DNA of 62,787 nucleotides from Polyangia bacterium (GTDB lineage Bacteria > Myxococcota_A > Polyangia > Polyangiales > Polyangiaceae). Shown here in pieces: positions 8,186 to 22,185 of the stretch (position 1 is its first letter; each line of letters starts with the position of its first letter). The notes under the pieces are model-generated. The model ran no database searches. It saw only the letters and a list, made by a program, of their open reading frames with translations, and was not told the origin of the DNA. Location of the stretch: NCBI GenBank assembly GCA_030426145.1, contig JAUHZF010000009.1, positions 1-62,787 of the forward strand. Reading direction: 5' to 3'. Position numbers and translations under genes: made by a program.

Positions 8186-8818
8186 TTAGGGCGTGGTCTT
8201 GGGGGTGTGGGGGAAGGTGCCGTTCTTTTGAACGTCGAGCTGGGCTACCACGCCTTCGAGCGACGCGAGGCCGTAGGCGATCTTCTTGAAGAAGGAGATG
8301 TGGTGCGGGACGAAGAAGAAGCGCGGGTGCTCTGACCACATCTCGCGGAGGCGGTGATCGAGCTCCACTGCGGTCCTCAGGTCTTCGACCCGGGTGGGGT
8401 TGCCCCCTTCGATCTGCAGGCCTCCGGCGGCGGCGGTCTCGAAGAAGATCACCGCGTCGTAGCGAGTGAGCTCCTTCTCGAGGCTGGTGCCGACGTCGGC
8501 GAAGAAGTCTTTGCGAGGCTCGGGCCAGTAGCAGGCGCCGTCGACGGTGCCACGGTCGCAGATGAGCACGCGCCCGGGGTACTGCGCCTTCTGGGTATCC
8601 TCGAGGCCCCGCTGCACGAAGTAGATGGCGCGTTGTGCTGCCTTGAGGGCGTCGGGGTCTTCGTGGCGCGGGAAGCCACCGCTGAACAGGAGGGTCGCAG
8701 CTTCGGGGACGACCACCACGCGCTCGCCCAGCTCGCGCCGGAAGAGGTCGGCTGCGGTCGTTTTGCCCGCGCCGGGCCCGCCCGTGACCACGATGCGGTG
8801 TCCGTTGTTTGGCTCCAT
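8186..8818 (-). CDS. P-loop ATPase/kinase (AAA_28-type, NadR-like)
   Basis: A 210-residue protein. Walker A GGPGAGKTT is at residues 13-21, a predicted Walker B-like strand is VLICDRGTVDG at about residues 103-113, and there is a C-terminal helical lid rich in aromatic residues. This matches the AAA_28/thymidylate-kinase-like group of small nucleotide-dependent kinases whose substrates are mostly undefined. The ATG at 8818 has no competing start. It is transcribed divergently from ppdK across about 200 non-coding bases. Cytosolic; substrate unknown. Confidence 0.85.
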   Translation of the reverse strand: MEPNNGHRIVVTGGPGAGKTTAADLFRRELGERVVVVPEAATLLFSGGFPRHEDPDALKAAQRAIYFVQRGLEDTQKAQYPGRVLICDRGTVDGACYWPEPRKDFFADVGTSLEKELTRYDAVIFFETAAAGGLQIEGGNPTRVEDLRTAVELDHRLREMWSEHPRFFFVPHHISFFKKIAYGLASLEGVVAQLDVQKNGTFPHTPKTTP

Positions 8819-9015
8819 TCCGGCATCCTAGCCCAACGCTCGCTGCACCCTCCTATCCGTCGTGCGGCGCAGAAGGTGCGTCCTCGTTCGGCAGGGTTTT
8901 CATCTCTGGGGTCGGGCCGCAACGTTCGGTCCCTGATTTTTCCGCCATTCCGAGACCGCCCGTTGAGAACCCTCTGCGCGTTCCTGGCACGAATCCTGAA
9001 CCGTGGTCCGGGATC
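8819..9015. other. Divergent intergenic region between ATPase gene and ppdK
   Basis: These 197 bases must carry the promoters of both flanking genes. No clear sigma-70 boxes or strong Shine-Dalgarno for ppdK could be identified. A T-run at 8937-8942 and a TGGCAC at about 8981 are visible, but the latter lacks the matching -12 element of a sigma-54 promoter. Confidence 0.4.
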
Positions 9016-11658
<2,643 letters not shown>

Positions 11659-11706
11659 GCAGACGACGTGCGGCGGATGATGGCTGACGTCGTCCCCGAC
11701 CGCGCC

Positions 11707-12792
11707 TCAACGATCGAGGCGGCTCTTGGCTTCATCGAGCCAGTCGGCATCGGGGAGGGCATCGCGGCCGCGGTCGATCGCCCTCGAAGTCGCACCGAGG
11801 AAGTGGGCGACGGCGGTCACGGCTTCGCTCTTCTGGAGCTGCTCGAGGCTTGGCGCGGACTCGAGATGGCGCAGGACCTTCTCCTCGAGCGGACCGCGGA
11901 GGAAGCTGTCGTCGAAGGCCTTGGGGTCGTCGCGGAGCTTGGCGATCTGGGCGCGGGCGGCCGCGAGCTGATCATCGGAGAGGCCGGCATCGCCGGCCGA
12001 GGTGAGCGCCTGGTCGAAGGCTGCGAGCCCGGGCTCGACCTTGCCGCGGCGGAGGAAACACTTGCCCAGGGTCACGTGAGCGAGGCTGTGGAGGCCCGCA
12101 GTCATGCGCTTGGATTCGGCTGCGCCCACCGACCCGGCCTTCCCGGTCAACGACTCGAGGAAGGTCGACATGGCCTTGGCGTCCTCCTCGTCGAGGTCGA
12201 CCTTGGCCGTCTCTGCGGCGGCCATGTCGCAGAGGCCGTTGTCGCCAAAGGCGATCGCTCGCCCGAGGTGCGCCCCGTCGCGCAGTCCCGGAGACAAAGC
12301 GGCAGGGTCGGTCATCCAGGCCTCGTAGAGCATGACCTCCTTGGGCACCGGGACCGGTGCGGCGGGTTGCGACGCGAGAAGAACCATGCCCGTGAGCAAC
12401 AGCGCGTGCTCCGTGGGCAGGTCGATGTCTTTCAGCGCGGCCTGGTTCGTGAGCCGAGGCAGAACGGGCGACATCTTCGAGTCGTCTTGCGTCTGCGCGA
12501 GGGCCTTCCCGCGCTCGCGGAGGCCGAAGACGGCCTTCACGAGGTTGGTCGCGTCGGCGGCGCTCATACCATCGCCATCGCCTTTCAGGCTCGCAACACC
12601 GGCCATGACCGCGTCGTGGGCGGCTTTGGTGTCTGGATCGTCATCCTCGACCACCGCGATCTTGGCCGCGAGGTAGACGTGGACCCGGAGGCTGTCGACA
12701 CGGCTGCGCAACCGCTCAGCTTCGCTCTGCTGACAGTGGCAGCCGCCGAGCAGCGTGACGAGTGCGAGAAGGAGAAGCCTGGGTCCCGGCAT
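11707..12792 (-). CDS. Putative lipoprotein with helical repeat (TPR-like) content
   Basis: A 361-residue protein. The ATG at 12792 gives MPGPRLLLLALVTLLGGC, a clear lipoprotein signal with lipobox LGGC; the frame is open further upstream to 13728, but that part is antisense shadow of the neighbouring gene. The mature chain is Ala/Leu/Lys-rich and strongly helical, with segments such as LGKCFLRRGKVEPGLAAFDQAL that resemble tetratricopeptide helices. It is convergent with ppdK, whose stop is 48 bases away. Likely an outer-membrane-anchored scaffold; function unknown. Confidence 0.75.
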   Translation of the reverse strand: MPGPRLLLLALVTLLGGCHCQQSEAERLRSRVDSLRVHVYLAAKIAVVEDDDPDTKAAHDAVMAGVASLKGDGDGMSAADATNLVKAVFGLRERGKALAQTQDDSKMSPVLPRLTNQAALKDIDLPTEHALLLTGMVLLASQPAAPVPVPKEVMLYEAWMTDPAALSPGLRDGAHLGRAIAFGDNGLCDMAAAETAKVDLDEEDAKAMSTFLESLTGKAGSVGAAESKRMTAGLHSLAHVTLGKCFLRRGKVEPGLAAFDQALTSAGDAGLSDDQLAAARAQIAKLRDDPKAFDDSFLRGPLEEKVLRHLESAPSLEQLQKSEAVTAVAHFLGATSRAIDRGRDALPDADWLDEAKSRLDR

Positions 12793-12875
12793 TCCCGAGA
12801 GGCTAACCACGATCTCGGCCTCGGCACGTCCGAATCTTGCGGCCGGTCGGCGTGCGATCACCGCTACGCACCGGT

Positions 12876-13970
12876 TCAGAACACCGCTTCTGCGCCTAGG
12901 CTCAGGCGGCCGACGACGGGGCCGGGTTGATGCACGTCGCCCACGTTGTCGAGCACGAAGGCGGGGCGAAGGATCGGGACCCCGAGGCCGAAGTCGAGGT
13001 CGAACAGAAGCCAGGGGAGCACGTAGACGTCGAGGGCGGCGCTCGCTTCGGGGGCGAGCCAGACCGCGCTCCCTGCGCCTGGCGCTTCGACGCCGAATCC
13101 TTCCGCCCGCATCTGACCCGCATCGAAGGCGCCACAGAGGCGCACCCCGTAGCTGCCGAGGGCGGGAGGCGCGGGACCCGCCGACCAGACGGTGCCGCAG
13201 CCCTGAGCCCCGACCGTCCAGAGGTCGATGTCTCCGCCGGCGTCGGGTCGGGCTTGCAGGCGCTTGCGCACCGGCGGCATGTAGGCTGCCCGTGCCATGA
13301 GCGTGACCTGAGGCCAGCGCACCACGAAGCCGCCTTCGAACCCGAGCGCCGCCCTCGGAAGCGGACCCAGGGTGCCGAGCGCGCTCGCGCGCACACCCAG
13401 TCGAGGGCGCGGAAGACCCGGAGGGCGGGGACGGTACGGGGTGACGAGCACAGGGGGAGGACGTGGAGCGGGAACGACGACGGGCGGTGGCCAGGCGGGT
13501 GGCGGGGTCGGCGCTGGCGGAGGGAGCGTCGGCGCTGGTGTCGGTGGCCCCGGAGGCGGTGGCGGAGGCACGACCGCCGGAGCGGGGGCGGGGATCGGAG
13601 GCACGAAGAGCGGGTCGTAGACGATGGCGATGACCAGCACCGCGCTCTTGGCCAAGGCCTCGCAGCTCTCGCCCTCCAGCCGCCGCTCGCCCGTACCGAC
13701 CCCAGAGAACACGAGCTGCAGTTGCCATTCGGGTTGGTCGGTGGGCGCGGTGACCGTCGCGTCGACGACGAGCTCCTCGGCCACGTCCGAGTCGGCGAGC
13801 GCCGCCTCGAGCTCACGCATCACGTCGTCTCGAGCGGGGCAGCCTTCAGGAGCGGCCCACCGCAGATCGATCGGGGGCGCCGCAGTCACGTCGCGCGTGG
13901 CCAAAGCGACGACGAGGCCGAGCCCCATCGCGCTCCACAAACGACGACGCCGTCCTTTCGCCACGTGCAC
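12876..13970 (-). CDS. Secreted proline-rich protein, myxobacterial type
   Basis: A 364-residue protein starting at GTG (VHVAKGRRRRLW…), with a signal peptide (SAMGLGLVVALATRDVTA|AP). The N-terminal domain (about 30-115) has two Cys and the WAAPEGCP motif seen in many uncharacterised myxobacterial envelope proteins. A proline-rich linker follows (about 120-185), then a C-terminal domain of alternating hydrophobic strands (residues 190-364) ending in aromatic Phe, which suggests an outer-membrane beta-barrel. It lies 83 bases upstream of the preceding lipoprotein gene on the same strand. Role unknown; in relatives such proteins often accompany ECF sigma factors, but none is adjacent here. Confidence 0.75.
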   Translation of the reverse strand: MHVAKGRRRRLWSAMGLGLVVALATRDVTAAPPIDLRWAAPEGCPARDDVMRELEAALADSDVAEELVVDATVTAPTDQPEWQLQLVFSGVGTGERRLEGESCEALAKSAVLVIAIVYDPLFVPPIPAPAPAVVPPPPPPGPPTPAPTLPPPAPTPPPAWPPPVVVPAPRPPPVLVTPYRPRPPGLPRPRLGVRASALGTLGPLPRAALGFEGGFVVRWPQVTLMARAAYMPPVRKRLQARPDAGGDIDLWTVGAQGCGTVWSAGPAPPALGSYGVRLCGAFDAGQMRAEGFGVEAPGAGSAVWLAPEASAALDVYVLPWLLFDLDFGLGVPILRPAFVLDNVGDVHQPGPVVGRLSLGAEAVF

Positions 13971-14011
13971 ACGCTAGAAAGGACGGCGTCCGAGCGCCAC
14001 TGGTGCCGGCG

Positions 14012-14806
14012 CTACCTGGCGTTCTTCACCGCACGCTTGGCCATGACCTTGACCAAGTGTGCGCGGTACTCGGCGCTCGCTTCGACGTCGGTGCGCAGCT
14101 CGCCGGCGTCGACGTCGACGCCGTCGAGGGCACTCGGGTCGAAGTTGCCCGAGAGGGCCTTCTCCATGCCCGCGTGACGGAACACCTTGTTGCCGGCGCC
14201 GGTGATGGCGACGCGCACGCCGTCGTCGTACTCGGCCACGCAGACGCCCGCGATGGCGTACTTGGAGGCCGGGCTCTGGAACTTCTCGTACCAGGAGCGC
14301 TTGGGCTTCTTGAAGTGGATGGCAGTGATGAGCTCGCCCTCTTCGAGCGCTGTCTCGAACAGCTCGGTGAAGAAGTCCTCGGCCGCGATCTCACGCTTGT
14401 GGGTCTTGACCGTGGCGTTGAGCGCGACGAGTGCGGCCGGATAGTCCGCCGCCGGATCCGCGTGGGCCACCGAGCCGCCGATGGTGCCGCGGTTGCGGAC
14501 CTGGGCGTCGCCGATGTGTCCCGCCATGGAGGCGATGGAGGGGATGGCCTTGGTGACGGCGTCGGACTCGGCAACCGTGGCGTGGGTCGCCATGGCGCCG
14601 ATGACGAGGGTGTCACCATCTTCCTTGATCTCCTTCAGCGTGGCGACGCCGGCGAGGGAGACCAGGTCGGAGGGCTGGGCCATGTCGAGCTTCATCACGG
14701 GAATGAGGCTCTGTCCGCCGGCGAGGAACTTGGGCTCGTCCTTGCCGTCGACCGCCTTGATGGCGTCGTCGATGCTGGTGGGCTTGTGGAATTCGAAGTT
14801 GTCCAT
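14012..14806 (-). CDS. coxM: Molybdenum hydroxylase FAD subunit (CoxM/CutM-like)
   Basis: A 264-residue FAD-binding medium subunit of the xanthine dehydrogenase/CO dehydrogenase family, passing electrons from the Fe-S subunit to FAD. FAD motifs AGGQSLIP (about residues 29-36) and [26 protein letters not shown] (about 98-123, containing TIGG) are present. It is last in the coxS-coxL-coxM operon, with a strong AGGAGG seven bases before its ATG at 14806 and only 13 bases after coxL. Cytosolic heterotrimer. Confidence 0.93.
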   Translation of the reverse strand: MDNFEFHKPTSIDDAIKAVDGKDEPKFLAGGQSLIPVMKLDMAQPSDLVSLAGVATLKEIKEDGDTLVIGAMATHATVAESDAVTKAIPSIASMAGHIGDAQVRNRGTIGGSVAHADPAADYPAALVALNATVKTHKREIAAEDFFTELFETALEEGELITAIHFKKPKRSWYEKFQSPASKYAIAGVCVAEYDDGVRVAITGAGNKVFRHAGMEKALSGNFDPSALDGVDVDAGELRTDVEASAEYRAHLVKVMAKRAVKNAR

Positions 14807-14819
14807 TGAATCGTCCTCC

Positions 14820-17189
<2,370 letters not shown>

Positions 17190-17192
17190 GGC

Positions 17193-17666
17193 TCAGGCCC
17201 CTCCCTTCATCTCGTCGGCGCACTGCTGAACCGCCTTCACGATGTTGTGGTAGCCGGTGCACCGGCAGATGTTGCCCTCGAGCCACTCTCGGATCTGACC
17301 CTCGTCGGGGGAGGGATTCTTCTTGAGGAGGTCGGACGCGCTGATCACGACGCCGGGGGTACAGAAGCCGCACTGCAGGCCGTGGTTCTCGTGGAAGGCC
17401 TTCTGCAGTGGGTGCAGCTCACCGTTCTTGGCCATGCCTTCGATGGTGGTCACGTCCTGTCCGTCGGCCTCGACGGCGAGCATGGAGCAGGACTTGACCG
17501 ACTGACCACCCACCATCACCACGCAGGCTCCGCATTGGCTGGTATCGCACCCGACGTGCGTACCCGTGAGCTTGAGATGCTCGCGGATCAGGTCGACAAG
17601 GAGCGTTCTCGCTTCTACCTCCATGGTGACCGGTTTTGCGTTGACGGTGAGCTTGATGGTCGGCAT
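17193..17666 (-). CDS. coxS: Molybdenum hydroxylase 2Fe-2S subunit (CoxS-like)
   Basis: A 157-residue small subunit with both 2Fe-2S sites: plant-ferredoxin-type C-x4-C-x2-C in [12 protein letters not shown] (about residues 40-51) with a further Cys at KSC, and the helical-domain site C-x2-C … C-x1-C in LQCGFCTPG and GNICRCTGY. The start ATG at 17666 is set by an adjacent GGAGGA and homologue length; the frame is open further upstream. It is the first gene of the operon (S-L-M order), three bases before coxL. Confidence 0.95.
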   Translation of the reverse strand: MPTIKLTVNAKPVTMEVEARTLLVDLIREHLKLTGTHVGCDTSQCGACVVMVGGQSVKSCSMLAVEADGQDVTTIEGMAKNGELHPLQKAFHENHGLQCGFCTPGVVISASDLLKKNPSPDEGQIREWLEGNICRCTGYHNIVKAVQQCADEMKGGA

Positions 17667-17863
17667 CGATTCCTCCGGTTGCAGGGTTGCAGTGTGCCTT
17701 TTCACGAACGCTCGCACCGCCGGCATGAGCGCGTACGGCCGAGGTCGGGTCGTGGGGCTCCGCATGATAGTCGTCGACGTCGCCCCCACCCACGGATTCC
17801 TGAGGGCCGCACGAGAAACGTCCGTCGTCCCATGGACAGGGACGTGACGCGCTGCGGCATCTG

Positions 17864-19714
17864 GTGATCCGTACGGCCGAAAAGTTCGAGGCAGGCGCGG
17901 TCCGTCGCGGTAGAGTTTCGCTGGCCTTGTCTTCGCTTCGCCCAACCGCGCTTCGATCCGCGTTCGCCGCGCTGATGGTTGCGAGCACGACCTCTGCTCC
18001 TGCTGGAGCCCAGGAAGTCTTCACGCCCGATGCGGCCTCGGTCGATGCCGACCGCTACCTCGCGCCGCTACCGGGCGACGACTTCATGGTCACGGCGGGC
18101 GCAGGGGTCGGCGGCCACCTCATCCCACGCGGCAGCGCGACCTTCGATGTGGCCTACCGGCCGTTCACCGTCACCCGTGACGGCGAGGTGGTCGGTCGCC
18201 CGGTCAGCACGCTGCTGTTCATGCACCTCGGCTTCTCCGCTGCCCTGTGGGACCGCTTCTTGATCGCGATCAACGCTCCCGTCGGTCTGTGGCGAACGGG
18301 GGAGACCACGGATGTCGACGGCACCGTCTTCCAGCGGCCGACGGGGGCCCACTTCGGTGACCTGCGTCTCTCGATGCGAGGTCGCCTCTACGGAGAGGCC
18401 GGCGACGCATTTCGCCTCGCGCTCGCTCAGCACCTTTGGTTTCCGACCGCGGGTGCCGACAGCTACGTGGGGGAGAACCGCCTCTACGCCAAGCCCGAGC
18501 TCTCGCTCGACGGTGAGATCGAGATGTTTCGTTACGCGGCGCAAACGGGGGTGGTCGTACGCGGGGCCGATCTGCCTTCGAGCTTCGAGCTTCGTGCGGC
18601 CGGCGGCGTGACCCTTCTCGACGATGAGGTGATGGTCGGGCCGGAGGTGGTGGTGCGGGCCGACCTCACGTCGCATCCCATCGACACCGGCAGCGCGCGG
18701 GTGGGGGCAGAGCTCTACGCGAGCGCGAGCTATCGATTGCCCTGGTCCTTGGTCGCTGGTGTCGCGGTCGGTCCCGGCCTCGCGGGCGGACCGGGTACGG
18801 CAGATGTGCGCGGGCTCTTTCGGCTCAGCTACGACCCCCAGCGCGATGCGGCGGCGGCTCGCCGCGCGGACGACCGCGACGGGGACCGTATCCCCGATCG
18901 AGGCGACGCATGCCCGGATGCGGCCGGGCTCCCGAGCGCCGAGCCCACCCGCCACGGCTGTCCTTCCGATCGCGACCGCGACGGGGTGTTCGACGCCGAA
19001 GATGCGTGCCCCGACGAGCGTGGTGTGCTCACTGGCTCGCGACCCGGCTGTCCCCCGCCACCCGACACCGATGGTGACGGTTTCGTCGACCCGGAGGATG
19101 CGTGCCCGAGCGAGCGCGGGATCGAAGCGGGCGATGGCGGCGACGGTTGTCCGCCCAAGGGCGACCGTGACCAGGATCGTGTGCCCGATGAGGTCGACGC
19201 CTGTCCTCGACGACCCGGTCGACCGAGCGAGGACCCGAAGGAGAATGGTTGCCCGCCCGACACCGATGGCGACGGCCTGCGTGACGACGTCGACGCTTGC
19301 GACGAGTCTCCCGGTCCCGATCACCCCGAGACGCCGGGTTGCCCGCGGGTGACCCTCCTGGGGACGGCCATCGTCATTCGGCACGAGCTCGTCTTCGCGC
19401 CGGGGCGAGCGGAGATCGATCCCGTGAGCTTTCCTACCCTCGACGACGTGGCTCAGGTGATGGCGGACCATCCGGAGCTCGACCTGCTCGAGGTCCAGGG
19501 CCACACCGACGACGTTGGCAGCCCGGATGGGAATCGCCGGCTCTCGCGAAAGCGCGCGAGTGAGGTGCGGAAGTACCTCATCGACAAAGGCGTGGAGAAG
19601 CGCCGGATCATCGCAAAGGGCTACGGGCCCGACGTGCCCATCGGCGACAACGCGACCGAAGAAGGCCGGGCCATGAATCGTCGCGTGCAGTTCGTGATCC
19701 GTCGACGCAAGTAG
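17864..19714 (+). CDS. Outer-membrane OmpA-family protein with thrombospondin type-3 repeats
   Basis: A 616-residue protein. Layout: signal peptide (…[16 protein letters not shown]), an N-terminal beta-rich barrel-like domain (about residues 55-325), at least five calcium-binding TSP3 repeats ([16 protein letters not shown] and relatives, about 330-490), and an OmpA peptidoglycan-binding domain at the C-terminus ([18 protein letters not shown], then [12 protein letters not shown]). The GTG at 17864 is the longest start; a GTG at residue 18 would leave a more usual signal peptide. It is transcribed divergently from coxS. Links outer membrane to cell wall. A smaller paralogue lies at 55480. Confidence 0.92.
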   Translation: MIRTAEKFEAGAVRRGRVSLALSSLRPTALRSAFAALMVASTTSAPAGAQEVFTPDAASVDADRYLAPLPGDDFMVTAGAGVGGHLIPRGSATFDVAYRPFTVTRDGEVVGRPVSTLLFMHLGFSAALWDRFLIAINAPVGLWRTGETTDVDGTVFQRPTGAHFGDLRLSMRGRLYGEAGDAFRLALAQHLWFPTAGADSYVGENRLYAKPELSLDGEIEMFRYAAQTGVVVRGADLPSSFELRAAGGVTLLDDEVMVGPEVVVRADLTSHPIDTGSARVGAELYASASYRLPWSLVAGVAVGPGLAGGPGTADVRGLFRLSYDPQRDAAAARRADDRDGDRIPDRGDACPDAAGLPSAEPTRHGCPSDRDRDGVFDAEDACPDERGVLTGSRPGCPPPPDTDGDGFVDPEDACPSERGIEAGDGGDGCPPKGDRDQDRVPDEVDACPRRPGRPSEDPKENGCPPDTDGDGLRDDVDACDESPGPDHPETPGCPRVTLLGTAIVIRHELVFAPGRAEIDPVSFPTLDDVAQVMADHPELDLLEVQGHTDDVGSPDGNRRLSRKRASEVRKYLIDKGVEKRRIIAKGYGPDVPIGDNATEEGRAMNRRVQFVIRRRK

Positions 19715-19740
19715 CCCCGACCGAGCTTCTCACCGGGTCA

Positions 19741-20637
19741 TCAGGGGGCGTCGGCGAGCTCATCGACGAGGAAGTCGATGAAGGCTCGGACCTTGGGCAC
19801 GACGTAGCGCCGCGATGGGTAGACCGCATAGAGCGTCGCTTCGTCTTTGGCCCAGGCATCGAGCACGGTCATCAGACGGCCCGTCTTCAGGTCGTCGCGC
19901 ACGTAGACCTCAGGGATGAGGCTCACGCCGAGCCCTTCGCGGAGGGCATCGCGGACCGCGAGACTGGAGGTGACGTCGTATCGCCCGTGCACGCGCTGGC
20001 GCACGGTGTCGCCGGTGGGGTGCACGAAGGTCCAGATGTGGGCGTGACCCGAGAGGGAGAACTTGATGCAGTGGTGCTTTGCGAGCTCTTGCGGGTGCTT
20101 CGGCGTGCCGCATCGCTCGAAGTAGCTGGGCGCGCCGCAGACGACGTGGTTCATGGTCATCAGCTTCTTGGCCACGAGGCTGGAGTCCTCGAGACGATCG
20201 GTGCCGCGAAGGGCGAGGTCGAATCCTTCTTCGACGATGGAGACCCGCCGATCGTCGAGCTGGAGGTCGAGCGATACGTCGGGATGGCGCTGCAAGAAGC
20301 GCGGCAGCGCCGTGGACAGACAGACGAGCGTCATCGTCATCGGCGCACTCACCCGTAGGCGGCCCTTGGGGGAGCCGCGATGCGAGCTCATCAAGCCATC
20401 GGCTTCGTCCAGGTCGTCGAGCGCCGACGCGACGCGCTCGTAATAGGCCGTGCCGGCTTCGGTCACGCTCATCCGGCGGGTCGTGCGCTGGAGCAATCGC
20501 ACCCCGAGATGGGTCTCGAGCTCGCGCACGTTCTTGCTCACGGCAGCCGGTGAAAGGCCCAGCTGGCGCGCGGTGGCGGCGAAGCTTCCAAGTTCGACCG
20601 TCGTCCGAAACACACGCAGCGCAGTCAGCCGATCCAT
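19741..20637 (-). CDS. LysR-family transcriptional regulator
   Basis: A 298-residue regulator with an N-terminal winged helix (residues 3-62; RQLGLSPAAVSKNVRELETHLG) and a periplasmic-binding-like effector domain (about 90-295). It is divergent from the MBL/NAD(P) fusion gene. An 8-bp-arm palindrome lies directly between them, starting three bases upstream of this ATG, so autoregulation and control of the fusion gene are likely. Effector unknown; it resembles the DsdA/CrgA-type subgroup that often controls oxidoreductases. Confidence 0.93.
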   Translation of the reverse strand: MDRLTALRVFRTTVELGSFAATARQLGLSPAAVSKNVRELETHLGVRLLQRTTRRMSVTEAGTAYYERVASALDDLDEADGLMSSHRGSPKGRLRVSAPMTMTLVCLSTALPRFLQRHPDVSLDLQLDDRRVSIVEEGFDLALRGTDRLEDSSLVAKKLMTMNHVVCGAPSYFERCGTPKHPQELAKHHCIKFSLSGHAHIWTFVHPTGDTVRQRVHGRYDVTSSLAVRDALREGLGVSLIPEVYVRDDLKTGRLMTVLDAWAKDEATLYAVYPSRRYVVPKVRAFIDFLVDELADAP

Positions 20638-20640
20638 GAT

Positions 20641-20659
20641 TCGCTACCCATGGTAGCGA
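20641..20659. promoter_or_regulatory. Palindromic operator candidate for the LysR regulator
   Basis: TCGCTACC-CAT-GGTAGCGA: 8-bp arms and a 3-bp spacer, perfect. It lies in the 78-base divergent region between the LysR start (20637) and the MBL-fusion start (20716), where LysR proteins usually bind. Binding is inference. Confidence 0.6.
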
Positions 20660-20715
20660 GTGTTGCTCTCGAGCTGTGTATTATCAACCGAAACGAAGGT
20701 CGCTAGATCGTGGGC

Positions 20716-22182
20716 ATGACGAACCACATCTGCGAAACGTGCGGCACCCAGTTCAACGCCTCGGACCTTCCACCCCAGCACTGCCCCATCTGCGAGGACG
20801 AGCGTCAGTACGTCGGCTGGCGAGGTCAACGCTGGACGGATCACGACGCGCTTCGCGAGCGGTATCGGCTTCGCATCGGAGAGGACGACGGATTGCTCGC
20901 GCTCGCCATCGACGGCGACTTCGCGATCGATCAGCGCGCGCTTCTCCTGCCCACCGATGCAGGAAACATCCTTTGGGAGAGCCTGAGCCTGGTCACGGAC
21001 GAAGCCGTCGAGATCCTTCGCGCGCGCGGCGGGGTCGACCGCATCGTGATCTCCCACCCCCACTTCTTCTCTTCGATGGGCGCGTGGAGCGATGCCCTTG
21101 GGGGCGTGCCGATCGTCCTCCACGAAGCCAACCGCGCATGGGTGCAGAACCATCACCCAGCGATCGAGTACTGGGGCGGCGACCGGTTGCGGCTCTCGGA
21201 CGATGTGACGCTCGTGCGCGGAGGCGGTCACTTTCCGGGGAGCTCGGTGCTGCATTGGGCAGGCGGCCCGCGTGACGGAGGTGCGCTCTTCGCTGGCGAC
21301 ACGCTGCAGGTGGTGCCCACGCGTCGTCACGTGTCGTTCATGTTCAGCTACCCCAACCTCATTCCGATGCGACCGGGCGCCGTCACCGCCCTCCGTCGAC
21401 GCCTCGCGGGCCTGTCGTACGAGGATGTCTACGGCTACGCGTGGGGACGAAACATCATCGGCGGCGCCGAGGCCGCGGTGCAGGGCTCGTTCGATCGCTA
21501 TCTCACCTCGGTGGGGGCTCCAGGCGCGTTCGCGTCGGCGCGGCTGCTCGTGTTCGGCGCCACCGGCCAGGTGGGGAGCCGCGTGATGGCCGAAGCGGTA
21601 CATCGAGGCCACGCGGTCACGGCCGTGGTCCGTGAGCCGAGCGACGTCGCGTCCTTGCCATCGGGGGTCGAGGGTGTCGTGCTCGACGCCCGGGACCGGG
21701 CTGGCGTGGCGCGAGCCGTGGCGGAGCACGATGTTACCGTGAGCGCGCTTCGGCCCCCGCCCGGTCGAGAGCCGGAGCTCGCCGCACTGACCCGCTCGGT
21801 CCTCGACGGCGCGGCCGAGGCCCAGCGACGCGTGCTCATCGCGGGTGGTGCGGCGAACCTCCTCATGCCTGACGGTAGCGGCCACACCGTGCTGTCTGCT
21901 CCCGGTGTGCTGCCACCTGCGGTGCGACCCATCGCTGAAGCCAGCTACGCTCAATACATGGCCTGCGTCGCGCACCCCGACGCCGATTGGGTCTACTTCA
22001 GCCCGGCCGCGATGCTCGCTCCGGGAGAACGCACCGGTCGCTACCGGCGTGGCGGAGACGTATTGCTCGTCGACGAAGCGGGTCAATCCGGCATCAGCAT
22101 GGAGGACTACGCCGTTGCGATGCTCGATGAGGTCGAGCGTCCCGCGAGCAACGTGCGGCGTGTCACTGTGGCCAGTGCGTGA
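20716..22182 (+). CDS. Fusion: MBL-fold hydrolase with zinc ribbon + NAD(P)-binding oxidoreductase domain
   Basis: A 488-residue two-part protein. N-terminal part (about 1-265): a small Cys motif (CETCGTQ … CPICEDERQYVG) and a metallo-beta-lactamase fold in which the usual HxHxDH is reduced to HPHFFSSM, followed by GGHFPGSSVLHW and GALFAGDT. C-terminal part (about 275-488): Rossmann motif FGATGQVGSR and the NmrA/YwnB-type NAD(P)H-binding fold without an obvious YxxxK. ATG at 20716 is preferred over the GTG at 20710. The two activities are normally separate genes. Divergent from a LysR regulator; convergent with the next gene, three bases away. Confidence 0.85.
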   Translation: MTNHICETCGTQFNASDLPPQHCPICEDERQYVGWRGQRWTDHDALRERYRLRIGEDDGLLALAIDGDFAIDQRALLLPTDAGNILWESLSLVTDEAVEILRARGGVDRIVISHPHFFSSMGAWSDALGGVPIVLHEANRAWVQNHHPAIEYWGGDRLRLSDDVTLVRGGGHFPGSSVLHWAGGPRDGGALFAGDTLQVVPTRRHVSFMFSYPNLIPMRPGAVTALRRRLAGLSYEDVYGYAWGRNIIGGAEAAVQGSFDRYLTSVGAPGAFASARLLVFGATGQVGSRVMAEAVHRGHAVTAVVREPSDVASLPSGVEGVVLDARDRAGVARAVAEHDVTVSALRPPPGREPELAALTRSVLDGAAEAQRRVLIAGGAANLLMPDGSGHTVLSAPGVLPPAVRPIAEASYAQYMACVAHPDADWVYFSPAAMLAPGERTGRYRRGGDVLLVDEAGQSGISMEDYAVAMLDEVERPASNVRRVTVASA

Positions 22183-22185
22183 CGC

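Noticed and set aside
8975..9015. Possible sigma-54 promoter (TGGCAC at about 8981) before ppdK
   Set aside because: The -12 TTGC element is absent at the required spacing.
12793..13728. N-terminal extension of the lipoprotein gene to 13728
   Set aside because: The extension overlaps the proline-rich protein gene in another frame and has no signal peptide, whereas the ATG at 12792 starts an ideal lipoprotein signal.
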